This document shows positions 20,462-31,365 of a DNA stretch of 64,000 nucleotides, piece after piece. The translations under genes were made by a program, and so were the position numbers. The stretch's first letter is position 1; each line of letters begins with the position of its first letter. Location of the stretch: the NCBI RefSeq assembly GCF_003248355.1, contig NZ_QKWY01000001.1, positions 640,001 to 704,000 of the forward strand, written 5' to 3'. The DNA comes from Streptomyces sp. AC1-42W. Lineage in GTDB: Bacteria; Actinomycetota; Actinomycetes; Streptomycetales; Streptomycetaceae. The notes under the pieces were generated by a model. That model ran no database searches. It saw only the letters and a list, made by a program, of their open reading frames with translations, and was not told the DNA's origin.

Positions 20462-20569
20462 ACCAGGCTCTGCCCTGGGCTGTGTGCTATGCGGCGAAGC
20501 AAGCGGTGACAGGACTCCAAGGCGTACTAGGGCACCGTAACACGGTGGCCCGAACGAAGGAAGTGGGCG

Positions 20570-21241
20570 ATGACGGCGAACGGCGAGAAGGAATTAATCG
20601 AGGCCATCTCCCCAGAACGGTTTCAGCCGTTCCTGGACGAGTGCCACGGCGATGCGGTGGTGGCACTGCGACTGTACGCCTGGGACGCGGAGGCGGCCCG
20701 GGCGCTGCACAGCCCTCTGCGTGACCTGGAGGTGAGCCTGCGCAACAGGATCCACCGACAGCTCACCGGCAAGTTCGGCCAGGCCGACTGGTGGAACCTG
20801 CGGCGGGCGGCGCCGAACGACTGGGCGATGAAGGAAATCCGGGATGCTCGGGCGAAGCTGGCTGAGCATGGCAAGAGCGCTGCTCCGTGCGACATCGTCG
20901 CCGCACTCTCGTTCGGCTTCTGGGTCGGGCTGGTCAGCAGGGGTGGTTCCGGAAACTACGAGATGAAGTACTGGAACCCGGCGCTGCGGCACTGCTTCAA
21001 GGGGGTGCGCCGCACGGATCTCCATAGGCAGCTGGGGATCATGCAGACCCTGCGCAACCGCGTCGCTCACCACGAGCGCGTCTACCACCGCCGGTTGGAG
21101 GAGGACTTCAGGACAGCCGTCCAGCTGACGGCCCTCGTCGCACCCGCTTTGGCGGCCCGCCACGAGAAGTACAGCCAGGTCCCCGCGGTTCTGGCGCGAA
21201 GGGCCCGGGTCCTTTCGGGCGAGGAGGAGATTGTGCTGTGA
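20570..21241 (+). CDS. Abi-like HEPN-domain protein
   Basis: A 223-aa protein of the Abi_2/Abi-like family. The RX4H RNase motif of HEPN domains is in LRNRVAHHERVYHR (residues ~160-173). Upstream are the conserved LEVSLRNRIHRQL helix and a SFGFWVGLVS segment typical of the family. Abi-family HEPN proteins are linked to abortive infection through RNA cleavage; that function is inferred. Start ATG with AAGGAAG 6-8 nt upstream. Its stop overlaps the next start (GTGA), so it heads the restriction-modification operon. Confidence 0.82.
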   Translation: MTANGEKELIEAISPERFQPFLDECHGDAVVALRLYAWDAEAARALHSPLRDLEVSLRNRIHRQLTGKFGQADWWNLRRAAPNDWAMKEIRDARAKLAEHGKSAAPCDIVAALSFGFWVGLVSRGGSGNYEMKYWNPALRHCFKGVRRTDLHRQLGIMQTLRNRVAHHERVYHRRLEEDFRTAVQLTALVAPALAARHEKYSQVPAVLARRARVLSGEEEIVL

Positions 21242-23322
21242 CGGAGCGGCGGCAGTACGAGCCGGTGACGCTCGGCGAGATCAAGGAGCTTGCCGAGGTC
21301 GGCCGGCCTACGGTCAGCAATTGGCGACGTCGCCATGCCTCCTTTCCCGAGGCGGTCGGCGGCTCCGAGAGCAAGCCGTTGTTTGACGCGGAGGAGATCG
21401 CGGGCTGGCTGGACGACCGGCCCGTGCCCGATGGCGAACGGCACCCGGACGGCACCCTGCCGACATACGGTGAGCGCTTCCGCGAGGGACTCCGGCTGCG
21501 GCGATTGGTGACGCTCGGGCATGGCACGCTGCGCCCGGAGGAACTGATCGTCCGGGCGCTGGCAGTGGCCGCCATGGAGGGAGAAGGTGGCGGCAGCACG
21601 GAGGAGAGCCTGCCGTCGACCCTTCTCCGCGACTTCGACTTGGCCGGTGACGAGATCCTCCATACGGTGCGCGAGCTGGTGGAGGAGCTGGGCAGCGCCG
21701 GAGCCGCTGCCGAGGCGGTGCTCCGGCTGGCCGGGCGTCTGGAGTCGGATCTCATGATGGACGCGACGCCGGTGCCGGTGACCGGACTGATGGATGTCCT
21801 GGCTCGGCCGCTGCTGTCGATGAGACGGCCCGTGACCGTGGTCAACCTTTGCGCCGGTACGGGGGACGTGCTTCTCAAGCTCGCCGCCGACGACGGGGAG
21901 AACCGGGTCGCCGCCGTGGAGCCGGACGCCTTGCGGCGCACCGTGCTGCGGTACCGGCTGCTCGCGCACTGGGCGGCAGGGGAGACCCTGGTGTGCTCGG
22001 ATCCGGCAGAGCTGAACGAACATGGATTCCCACTGGCGGAGCTGGTCGTGGCCGACCCGCCCTATGCCGCCGGCGAACGGGAGCGGGACGAGGACGGTCC
22101 GCTGCGATGGGCGGTCGAGGCGGTCGAGCGTCTGAAGGAGAGGGGCAAGGGGCTGGTGGTCGTCCCGTCCTGGACGCTGTCCCGCCCACGCGGCGGAATC
22201 GGCACGGCGAACACCCGGATGCGGGAGGCCCTGCTCAAGTCCGGCGCCGTGGAGGCGATCGTCCAGCTGCCCCGCCGTATCCACACCTTCCGTACGGGCG
22301 CCGAGCACGCCATGTTGGTGTTGCGGAGCACGCGGTCGGCGCCGACGGACTCCGGTGTGCTGCTGATCGACGCCGATCGGTTGGTGCGCCGGGTGGGCGA
22401 CGCGTGGCAGCAGAACGTCGAGGCGTTGCTGCGCAGTACGGGTATGCCCGTGCCCGAGGAGGCGCAGCGTGTGCCTGTGGCCAGCACCGGTCCCGCCAGC
22501 TCGTATCTGCTCGACGGACGTTCTCTGTTGCCCGCACACCGGCTTGCGTCCCCGGAGAAGGGGCTCGATCACTTCGTGGCGACGGTGGAGGCCAGGCAGA
22601 ACGCGTATGTTGCGTTGCCCCACCTGAAGCGGTGGATCGGTGACCTCGGCGTCGGTAAGAGGGAGCATCGTGCCGAGCACTTCAAGGTCGGCGGGCAGCT
22701 GAGGGCAGGGCAGCTCAAGCTCCTGCCGGGCCACCGCATCAAGGAGAGCGACATCGGTGACGCGGGCGTGCCCGTGATCGGCAGGGAAGAGATGCTGGGA
22801 GCCCTGCCGATCGGGGAGCGGCGCATCATGCTGGAGGACCTCGCGGCCTACCCGCAGAGCCTGATGACGGAACAGGGCGATGTCTTCATGCTCACCGAGC
22901 ACGGTGTCCGCACGCAGGTGGACGACGCAGGCGGCTGTGTCCTGCTGGCGCCGGTGCAAGGGCTGCGGATCGCCGCGTATCGGAAGTACCTGATGGACCT
23001 GGCGGCGGGTCGGACGGTCCGTCCGGAGGGCCTGTGGATGCGTCCGCACGCGCTGGCCCGCCTGCTGGCCGCACCTCGCAATCAGCAGCGGGGCAGCGGT
23101 TCGCTCGTGCGCCGGGTGAGCGTGAAGGATATGGACCTGCCGCAGCTTCCGCCGGAGGAGATCGCCGATCTCGAAGCGGTGCTGGCCGAGACGGAGCGGC
23201 ACCGCGCCGAGGTACGCAGACAACTGTCGGCGCTGGACACCCTGGCCGAGCGGCTGGCGGCGGGCGTCGCGGACGGCGACCTGCGCCTGCGTAAGCGGTC
23301 CGAGCCAGGCCCCCGGGCCTGA
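21238..23322 (+). CDS. N6-adenine DNA methylase with N-terminal HTH and HsdS-like C-terminus
   Basis: A 694-aa protein. Residues ~7-60 form an AlpA/MerR-like HTH (VTLGEIKELAEVGRPTVSNW). The middle is a gamma-class N6 methylase: motif I VVNLCAGTGDVLLKLA, motif IV VVADPPYAAGER (catalytic DPPY). The C-terminal ~250 residues resemble a type I specificity subunit: a target-recognition-like region followed by a coiled coil (ADLEAVLAETERHRAEVRRQ). It is thus a methylase-specificity fusion distinct from the hsdM next to it. The GTG start overlaps the HEPN gene stop. Activity and target site are unknown. It could be an orphan methylase or share HsdR. Confidence 0.8.
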   Translation: MTERRQYEPVTLGEIKELAEVGRPTVSNWRRRHASFPEAVGGSESKPLFDAEEIAGWLDDRPVPDGERHPDGTLPTYGERFREGLRLRRLVTLGHGTLRPEELIVRALAVAAMEGEGGGSTEESLPSTLLRDFDLAGDEILHTVRELVEELGSAGAAAEAVLRLAGRLESDLMMDATPVPVTGLMDVLARPLLSMRRPVTVVNLCAGTGDVLLKLAADDGENRVAAVEPDALRRTVLRYRLLAHWAAGETLVCSDPAELNEHGFPLAELVVADPPYAAGERERDEDGPLRWAVEAVERLKERGKGLVVVPSWTLSRPRGGIGTANTRMREALLKSGAVEAIVQLPRRIHTFRTGAEHAMLVLRSTRSAPTDSGVLLIDADRLVRRVGDAWQQNVEALLRSTGMPVPEEAQRVPVASTGPASSYLLDGRSLLPAHRLASPEKGLDHFVATVEARQNAYVALPHLKRWIGDLGVGKREHRAEHFKVGGQLRAGQLKLLPGHRIKESDIGDAGVPVIGREEMLGALPIGERRIMLEDLAAYPQSLMTEQGDVFMLTEHGVRTQVDDAGGCVLLAPVQGLRIAAYRKYLMDLAAGRTVRPEGLWMRPHALARLLAAPRNQQRGSGSLVRRVSVKDMDLPQLPPEEIADLEAVLAETERHRAEVRRQLSALDTLAERLAAGVADGDLRLRKRSEPGPRA

Positions 23323-23360
23323 CGGCCCCCTCTGTGAACGACGAGAGAAACGAGTGCTTC

Positions 23361-24970
<1,610 letters not shown>

Positions 24971-24974
<4 letters not shown>

Positions 24975-26239
24975 TGGGGCTGTCCCCCGATGCCCGTGGC
25001 GGCCTGCGATGCCTTCCTGAAGGCTGGCACTATCGGCCCCTTGAGGACTTGCTGGAGCCCCGAGGGATCGCCTACGGGATTGTGCAGCCCGGGACCCACG
25101 ATCCGACTGGTGTTCCCGTCGTGCGGGTCAAGGATGTACGGCGCGGACGCATCGGCCGAACCGACGTGCTACGCGTCGCCAGGCGGGTAGAGGCGAATTA
25201 CGAGAGAACCCGTCTCCGTGGGGGTGAGCTGCTCCTTTCGCTCGTAGGGTCGGTGGGCGAGGTCGCGGTGGTGCCCTCCGATCTCGCAGGATGGAACGTG
25301 GCGCGGGCCATTGCGGTTCTGAGACCGGCGTTGGTCAGTAGTGCCTGGTTGAAGCTGTATCTCATGTCCGAGCCTGCCCAAGGGTGCATGCGGGACTGGC
25401 AGAACACCACCGTGCAGGCAACGCTCAACTTGCGGGATGTACGTCGCATCCCCGTCGCTCTGCCCCCAGAGCGCGAGCGGAGGGCCATCACAGAGGTGCT
25501 CGGTGCGCTGGACGACAAGATCGCGCTCAACGAGCGGATCTGTGCGACCGTGCTGGACTTGGGTGACTCCTATCACCACAAAGTGAGTCACCAGGGCGCT
25601 GCGCCGGTTGCGACATTCGGGCAGCTCGTGGCGGAGGGGTCGCTCCAGTTCGGCGACGGATATCGGACTAAGAAGGCCGAGCACGGCACACCCGGGCTTC
25701 CCATTTTGCGAGTCGCGGAAGTCGGGATGGGGGCGATCACCCCTTCGTTCGGCGACCACGTCCGTGAAGAATTTCGTTCAGCGATGGGAAGGAAGACATC
25801 CCGCCCCGGAGACGTTGTTCTCACGACCAAGGGGACTGTCGGCCGGGTGGCGATGATCTCCTCCCACGACGCGGAGTTCGTCTACAGCCCTCAGGTCTGC
25901 TTCTTCAGGCCAGTCGGTGATGCTCCGCTCTCTGCCCCCTACCTGTTCCATTGGCTGCGGGGGCCAGAGTTCTGGGGCCAGGCGGCCGGGATGAAGGGGC
26001 AGACCGACATGGCGGATTACCTCAGCCTCAGTGACATCCGGTCGCTGAAGATTTCGCTGCCCACGGAGTCGGAACTCGCTGCGTTCGATCGGCAATGTGC
26101 ACCGCTGCACGCCCGTGCCGAGGCGGCCAGGCTCGAAAACCGCACCCTAGCCACCCTCCGCGACACCCTCCTCCCCCAGCTCGTCACCGGCAAGATCCGC
26201 GTCAAGGACGCCACCCGCGTCGTAGAGGAGGCCGTATGA
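24971..26239 (+). CDS. hsdS: type I restriction-modification system specificity subunit S
   Basis: A 422-aa DNA-recognition subunit with two target-recognition domains (residues ~12-190 and ~205-390), each followed by a conserved coiled-coil helix (PERERRAITEVLGALDDKIALNERI and LENRTLATLRDTLLPQLVTGKI). The two halves read separate parts of a bipartite sequence. The codon use of the first domain is noticeably less GC-rich than hsdM, as expected for rapidly exchanging specificity genes. It starts GTGATG overlapping the hsdM stop; either the GTG at 24971 or the ATG at 24974 may be used. Confidence 0.93.
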
Positions 26240-29200
26240 GAGGCACCCACCCCACGGGCGAGCCCCCCATCGACCGGCTCACCGAGAAGGAGTTGGAGCT
26301 GCACGCCCTCGGCATCTTCGGCGAGGTCGGGTGGCAGCACGTGCCCGGGGCCGAGTTGGGGCCCGCGTACGGCGTACGGAAGGGGTGGGGCGACCTCGTT
26401 CTGTACCCCAACCTCCGCAAGGCGATCCGGCGGCGCTACCCGCAGCTGCCCGAGAGCGCGGCCGACGACGCCATACCGGCGCTCCTCGCCCAGCTCACGC
26501 AGCACGACCTCCGCGAGAACCACCGGTTCTACGAGCGGCTGACCGGCGGCGTCTCCGTCCCGTACGACGACCCCGCCACCGGTGAAGCGCGCCACGCGGT
26601 CATCCGGCCCGTCGATTTCGGCGATCCCCACGCCAACGACCTGATCGCCGCCAGCCAGGTCCGGATCACGAGCGTCAAGGACCGGACGTTCATATTCGAC
26701 ATCGTCCTGTACGTGAACGGGCTGCCGCTCGCCGTCATCGAGCTGAAGAAGGCCGACAGCAACGACAGCGCGCACACCGCCTACGACCAGCTCCAGGGCT
26801 ACCGCCGTGAGCTGAAGCAGACGGGCACGTTCGCCACGTTCCTCGTCATGCTCGCCTCCGACGGGATCACCGCCCGTATGGGCACGCCGTTCACGCCCTG
26901 GCAGCATATGGCCCCCTGGCACGCCGACGACCAGGACCGCATGCTGCGCAAGCATCAGCGCGAGGACGGGCGGGCGCTGGAACGCATGCTGTACGGGGCG
27001 TTCGAGCCGGCCCGGCTGCTCGACCTGATCGGCAACTTCCTCTCGTACTCCGCCGAGAAGTCCGGCGACGTCAACACGGTCAAGCTCGCCAAGGCACACC
27101 AGTACATCGCCGTGAACGCCGCCGTCCGGGCCACCGAGGCGGCCCTCGCCACCGATGGCCGGGCGGGTGTCGTCTGGCACACGCAGGGCGCGGGGAAGAG
27201 CGAGGAGATGCTCTTCTACGTGGGGAAGGCCGCTTCGACACCCGAGCTGTCGAGTCCGACCTTCGTCATGCTGACGGACCGGATCGACCTCGATGACCAG
27301 CTGTTCCGGACGTTCGCCGCCAGCGACACCCTGCGCAAGCGGATCAAGGAGGAGTTGCAGACCGCCGACGACGCCGGGGAACTGCGCCGACTGCTGAACA
27401 GCCCCGAGAGTAACGGCGGGGTCATCTTCGCGACGCTCCAGAAGTTCCGGCTGACCGAGGACGAGCGCAAAGCCGGTGTACGGCATCCGCGGATCTCGCC
27501 GCGCCGTGACGTGATCGTCGTCGTCGACGAAGCCCACCGCAGCCACTACGACTTCATCGACGGCTACGCCCGCAACCTGCGCGACGCCCTCCCGAACGCC
27601 ACGTTCATCGCCTTCACCGGCACGCCCATCAACAACAGCACGGGCAGCACGCAGGGCGTCTTCGGCGGGAACATCCACACGTACGACCTCACGCAGGCCG
27701 TCGACGACGGGGCCACCGTGCCCGTCTTCTACGAGCCGCATCTCGTCAAGGTCGACCTCGTCAAAAACGTGGACCTCGACGATCTGAACGCTCGTGCGGA
27801 AGGCTTGATCGAGGGTCTCGGCGAGGACGAGAAGCGTGCCGCGCGCCAGCAGTTCGGGCGGTACGAGGAGCTGATCGGTTCGCCCGCCCGCATCCGGGAG
27901 CTGGCCGGGGGCCTGCTGGAGCACTGGGATGCGCGCAGCACGGAGATGCAGAAGCTGACGGGTTACACGGGCAAGGGCATGGTCGTCTGCGCCTCCCGGG
28001 CCATCGCCGCGCGACTGTTCGAGGAGGTGATCCGTCGTAGGCCGGACTGGAAGGGGGAACGCGACCCGAAGACGGGGCTGTTGACCGACACCACCGGGCG
28101 TATCCGAGTCGTCTTCACCGGGAACGCCGCCACGGACACCGAAGAAGTCGCCGACTACATCCGCACGCCCACCCAGCTGAAGAAGATGCAGGCGCGGGTG
28201 ACCGACCCGGATGACGAACTGGAGCTGGTGATCGTCCAGTCCCTGTGGCTGACCGGTTTCGACGCGCCGCCCCTGCACACGCTCTACCTGGACAAGCGCA
28301 TGCGCGGGGCCGCGCTCATGCAGGCCATCGCCCGCGTCAACCGCACCTGGCCCGGCAAGCCCTCCGGGCTGGTTGTCGACTTCCAGGGCGTCATACGGGA
28401 GATCAAGGAAGCCCTCGCCGAGTACTCCGAGCAGGACCAGGCGGACCCCATGCTGGGCGCCGACCTCGCGGGCGCGGTCCAGATCGTCCGGGAAAGCCAC
28501 CAGCAGATCGTGGACATCCTGCACAGGTGCCGGTGGAAACAGACGCTCGCCGTCGGTGGCCCACGCTCCTACCGTGAGGCCCTGGTGGAGGTCCTGGAGT
28601 TCCTGGCCGCGCCGGAGCCGGGGCTGGAGTTCGAACAGGCCACGCGAAAGCAGCGGTTCATGTACCACTCAGGGCTGCTCCGGCAGGCGTTCTCGCTCTG
28701 CCCGACCGATCAGCGCGTGCAGGATCTGCTGCCCGACATCCGGTTCTTCGAGTCCGTGCGGAAGTCGCGGGAGAAGTACACGGCGGATGAGCGCCAGGAG
28801 CAGGACACAGCCACCGCTGCGGACGTGGAACTGCTCATCGCGCAGCTCCACGCCTCGGTCATCGCAGCCGACGGTGTCGTGGACATCTACGACGCGGCCG
28901 GCCTGAGCAAGCCGGACCTCTCTCACCTGGACGAATCCCTCCTGAAGAAGCTCCAGGCATCGAAGCATCCGAACCTGGCGATCGAGGCACTCCGGCGGGC
29001 CCTGCTGAAGGAGATCCGGGATGCCCATCCCCGTAACCTGACCCGGCAGGAGAGCTTCACGAGCCGGGTGCGGGCGGCGATGAACCGGTACACGAACGGG
29101 CTTCTGGCAGCCGCCGAGTTCATGAAGTTCCTCATCGAACTGGCGCAGGAGGTCTCCGCTGACCGGGGACGGGCCGAGGACCTCGGGTTGACCGAGGACG

Positions 29201-29469
29201 AGCTGGCCTTCTATGACGCGCTGGCCGCCGATCCCTCGGCGGTCGAGCAGATGGAGGACTCGGTCCTCGCGCGCATCGCGCACGAGCTCTACGAGCAGAT
29301 CCGCAAGGACGTCACCGTCGACTGGAAGCTCAAGGAACAGTCCAGGGACCGGATCATGGCCCGCGTGCTCCGGCTCCTGCGGAAGTACGGATATCCGCCG
29401 GACAAGCAGCCTGCGGCGATCGAGCGGGTGCTGAAGCAGGCGGAGGACCTGGCCGAGGCCATGGCCTGA
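26236..29469 (+). CDS. hsdR: type I restriction-modification system endonuclease subunit R
   Basis: A 1077-aa ATP-dependent restriction subunit. The N-terminal nuclease domain has the PD-(D/E)XK core: ADSN context after LAVIELKK. Walker A is TQGAGKSEEM, DEAH-box VVDEAHRSHYDF, motif III AFTGTPI, and a RecA-like second domain contains QAIARVNRTWPGK. The C-terminal helical region binds the methylase. It cuts DNA with unmethylated target sites after translocation. The ATG at 26236 overlaps the hsdS stop (ATGA); upstream in-frame codons lie inside hsdS. It is the last gene of the island operon. Confidence 0.95.
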   Translation: MRGTHPTGEPPIDRLTEKELELHALGIFGEVGWQHVPGAELGPAYGVRKGWGDLVLYPNLRKAIRRRYPQLPESAADDAIPALLAQLTQHDLRENHRFYERLTGGVSVPYDDPATGEARHAVIRPVDFGDPHANDLIAASQVRITSVKDRTFIFDIVLYVNGLPLAVIELKKADSNDSAHTAYDQLQGYRRELKQTGTFATFLVMLASDGITARMGTPFTPWQHMAPWHADDQDRMLRKHQREDGRALERMLYGAFEPARLLDLIGNFLSYSAEKSGDVNTVKLAKAHQYIAVNAAVRATEAALATDGRAGVVWHTQGAGKSEEMLFYVGKAASTPELSSPTFVMLTDRIDLDDQLFRTFAASDTLRKRIKEELQTADDAGELRRLLNSPESNGGVIFATLQKFRLTEDERKAGVRHPRISPRRDVIVVVDEAHRSHYDFIDGYARNLRDALPNATFIAFTGTPINNSTGSTQGVFGGNIHTYDLTQAVDDGATVPVFYEPHLVKVDLVKNVDLDDLNARAEGLIEGLGEDEKRAARQQFGRYEELIGSPARIRELAGGLLEHWDARSTEMQKLTGYTGKGMVVCASRAIAARLFEEVIRRRPDWKGERDPKTGLLTDTTGRIRVVFTGNAATDTEEVADYIRTPTQLKKMQARVTDPDDELELVIVQSLWLTGFDAPPLHTLYLDKRMRGAALMQAIARVNRTWPGKPSGLVVDFQGVIREIKEALAEYSEQDQADPMLGADLAGAVQIVRESHQQIVDILHRCRWKQTLAVGGPRSYREALVEVLEFLAAPEPGLEFEQATRKQRFMYHSGLLRQAFSLCPTDQRVQDLLPDIRFFESVRKSREKYTADERQEQDTATAADVELLIAQLHASVIAADGVVDIYDAAGLSKPDLSHLDESLLKKLQASKHPNLAIEALRRALLKEIRDAHPRNLTRQESFTSRVRAAMNRYTNGLLAAAEFMKFLIELAQEVSADRGRAEDLGLTEDELAFYDALAADPSAVEQMEDSVLARIAHELYEQIRKDVTVDWKLKEQSRDRIMARVLRLLRKYGYPPDKQPAAIERVLKQAEDLAEAMA

Positions 29470-29712
29470 GCCGGAGGGCTGTCGCTGGAGTGCCTTGCCT
29501 CGGCACGGGGCGCTTCCCGAAGCCCGGGCCTCGGGGCCCAGGTCTCGGGTCTCGGGGTGCGAGCTTCGGGGCGGCTCTGTTCCCTCTTTCGTGTGTACGG
29601 GGAGGGCGCTTTGCCCGAGTCTTGGGACCCGGGGCTCGGGCGTCGGGATGCGGGCTTCGAGGGCCGAGCGCTGTTGTACAACCGGTAGGTAAAAGAAGGG
29701 GGGTTGGGAAAA

Positions 29713-29735
29713 CCTCCCTCCCTCCCTCCCTCCCT
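29713..29735 (-). repeat. CCTC tandem repeat, G-quadruplex-prone on the minus strand
   Basis: Five CCTC units plus CCT; the minus strand carries five GGGA-spaced G-runs. A G-rich GGGGGGTTGGG lies 10 nt upstream on the plus strand. Confidence 0.8.
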
Positions 29736-29820
29736 ACCCCGTCACGACGAGCAAGTATGACTAACCGTGACCGACTTGCCACGTGGCGTCGTGGTTGCTT
29801 ACGTTGCGGCCAGACGAAAC

Positions 29821-29855
29821 GACCCCGACGCGGTGTAGAAGCACCGGCCGGGGTC
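29821..29855 (+). promoter_or_regulatory. hairpin before the winged-helix gene
   Basis: GACCCCG (29821-29827) pairs with CGGGGTC (29849-29855), and inside it CGGTG (29831-29835) pairs with CACCG (29842-29846). It ends 36 nt before the GTG start. It could be a leader structure or terminator. Confidence 0.4.
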
Positions 29856-29891
29856 TGACCCCAAGATCGCAAAACCTAGAAAGACGATCTC

Positions 29892-30887
29892 GTGGCTGCA
29901 CAAAACTTTAGCCCCGCCCTGCCGACGTCTGCTCGCTCGGCCCCGTATCCGAAGGCCAGTCCCGGCTACGGCAAGCGAGCCGTTCCCGGCCAGAACCCGC
30001 CCGCCACCGACGACTTCGCGTTTCTCCCCGAGCGGGAGCGGTACATCGCCGGGTGCGTCGACACGCTTCCCGACGGCGCGGCGATGAGCATCAAGTCCCT
30101 GGCCAAGTGCCAGCCCCTGTACGGGCAGATGGCCGTCGGCAGCGCGTTGCGGGCCCTGACTGTGGCCGGGCATCTGCGCCAGGTCCGGTGCGCGGTCGAT
30201 GGCGGCGAGGGTATCCGCTGGGTGACCCGCACCTTCTGGTCGCGTACGGCCCGGGACAACGAGTGGTGGGCCGCCTTCCTCGCCGCCGAGGAGAGCCGCT
30301 GCGCCCCGCAGCCGGCCGTGGCGCCCCAGGGTCCGCCGCCGCCGTGGGTTCCGGCCGAACCTGCCGCCACGGACGCGACGGAGACCCCGGCACCCCCCGC
30401 TCCGGTCCTGCCGCAGCAGCGCGCCGAGGAGTCGCAGGGCCCCTCGCCCGCGTACCTGGCGCTGGCGGGGCTGGGCCGTACCGATCCGCGGCTGGCGCTT
30501 TCCGCCGCCGACTGCGCGGTGCTGGAGCAGCTGGCCGCCCAGTGGTTCGCCCGCGGTGCGGACGCGGACCACCTCACCCGCGCCCTCACCGCCGGGCTTC
30601 CCGAAGCCGTCGACTCACCCGTCGGCTTCGTCCGCCGCCGCCTGCTCGACAAGCTCCCGCCGGACCTTCCTGCCGCGCAAAGCCCGCCCGCTCGCCGCCT
30701 GATGATCGAGTGCGCCGAATGCGGTGCGCTCGGGAAGGCCGAGGTGTTCCGTGACGGGCTGTGCGGCCCGTGCCTCCGCAGCGCTCAGGGCACGGTCGCC
30801 GACCCGGCGCCCGAGGGGGGCTTCGGTGCCGGGTGTGACGTCCGAGGCCACGTGCGAAGGCTCCGCGAGCAGCTGAAGGCGGGCTGA
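29892..30887 (+). CDS. winged-helix (MarR-like) protein with C-terminal zinc ribbon
   Basis: A 331-aa protein of a paralogous Streptomyces family often labelled MarR-like. Residues ~55-125 form a helix-turn-helix/winged region (MSIKSLAKCQPLYGQMAVGSALRALTVAGHLRQ). The middle is a Pro/Ala-rich linker. The C-terminus has a CxxC-x13-CxxC zinc ribbon (IECAECGALGK ... DGLCGPCLRS). It probably binds nucleic acid, role unknown. The GTG start has only a weak GAAAG upstream. The unusual leader (G-quadruplex tract and hairpins) suggests dedicated regulation or recent arrival with the defence island. Confidence 0.7.
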   Translation: MAAQNFSPALPTSARSAPYPKASPGYGKRAVPGQNPPATDDFAFLPERERYIAGCVDTLPDGAAMSIKSLAKCQPLYGQMAVGSALRALTVAGHLRQVRCAVDGGEGIRWVTRTFWSRTARDNEWWAAFLAAEESRCAPQPAVAPQGPPPPWVPAEPAATDATETPAPPAPVLPQQRAEESQGPSPAYLALAGLGRTDPRLALSAADCAVLEQLAAQWFARGADADHLTRALTAGLPEAVDSPVGFVRRRLLDKLPPDLPAAQSPPARRLMIECAECGALGKAEVFRDGLCGPCLRSAQGTVADPAPEGGFGAGCDVRGHVRRLREQLKAG

Positions 30888-30916
30888 GCTCGCCGTCTGG
30901 ACCCAGCCAAGGACAC

Positions 30917-31276
30917 CTACGGCGTGTCCACCAGGCTCACGAAGAGCAGCCAGGTGAACACGACGGAGATGGGGGCGGCCATGGCGAGGAGGACCGAGGC
31001 CGCCGGACGCCTCCGCATGCACACCCAGCTCGCGAGCAGTACGCAGAGGCTGAGGGCGAGGCCGCAGCAGGAGACCACGAAGGCAGGGCCGAAGCTCGCG
31101 TCGAAGCGGTGGGCCTCCGCTTCCGTGCACGAGTCGCAGGCCATCGGCATCAGCATGCTGGTGAGCAGCGCGTAGAACGCGACCGGGAGCGTGATGACCG
31201 TCGAGGCCAGCGGGGCGATCCAGGGGGTCCGGGTGAACTCGTCCTGGTCTACGTCCGGAGCGTCGGTCTGTGACAT
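30917..31276 (-). CDS. small multi-pass membrane protein
   Basis: A 119-aa protein with about three hydrophobic segments (PWIAPLASTVITLPVAFYAL, FVVSCCGLALSLCVLLASW, VLLAMAAPISVVFTWLLFVS) and a CDSC motif after the first. I do not recognise a function. Start: ATG at 31276 with TGGTGGA 8 nt upstream; an in-frame ATG at 31312 would add 12 residues but has no ribosome site. It converges on the preceding gene. Confidence 0.75.
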   Translation of the reverse strand: MSQTDAPDVDQDEFTRTPWIAPLASTVITLPVAFYALLTSMLMPMACDSCTEAEAHRFDASFGPAFVVSCCGLALSLCVLLASWVCMRRRPAASVLLAMAAPISVVFTWLLFVSLVDTP

Positions 31277-31353
31277 GGGCGCGATTCCACCAGGTGTGCG
31301 ACGGCCGCACATGAGTTGTTCTACCTAGACCCTCAACTGTCGTACCCCGCCCC

Positions 31354-31359
31354 TACGAT
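31354..31359 (+). promoter_or_regulatory. -10 hexamer TACGAT of a leaderless promoter
   Basis: TACGAT lies 6 nt before the ATG at 31366; no ribosome site is present. Confidence 0.5.
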
Positions 31360-31365
31360 CGGCGC

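Larger units (their letters stand above)
20220..20569. other. gap between hemB and the defence island with two long stem-loops
   Basis: 350 nt with no convincing gene. It holds two perfect 18-bp inverted repeats (20285-20326 and 20415-20461), a small CACCGT-AAC-ACGGTG dyad near 20533-20547, and a Shine-Dalgarno sequence for the next gene. The core/accessory boundary falls here, but I see no tRNA or integrase. Confidence 0.6.
29470..29891. other. gap after hsdR with degenerate repeats and G-quadruplex tract
   Basis: 422 nt with no convincing gene. Two ~35-nt blocks (about 29550-29582 and 29641-29676) are imperfect copies (TCGGG-TGCG-GCTTCG pattern). A CCTC repeat fills 29713-29735. An interrupted dyad (CACGAC..GCAAGT / ACTTGC..GTCGTG, ~29753-29802) and a hairpin at 29821-29855 precede the next gene. 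Confidence 0.5.

Noticed and set aside
26017..28668. 883-aa minus-strand frame opposite hsdR
   Set aside because: Shadow of hsdR; composition is His/Arg/Gly-rich without motifs.
29490..29858. 122-aa plus-strand open frame after hsdR
   Set aside because: Low-complexity Gly/Arg/Pro protein across degenerate repeats, no ribosome site.
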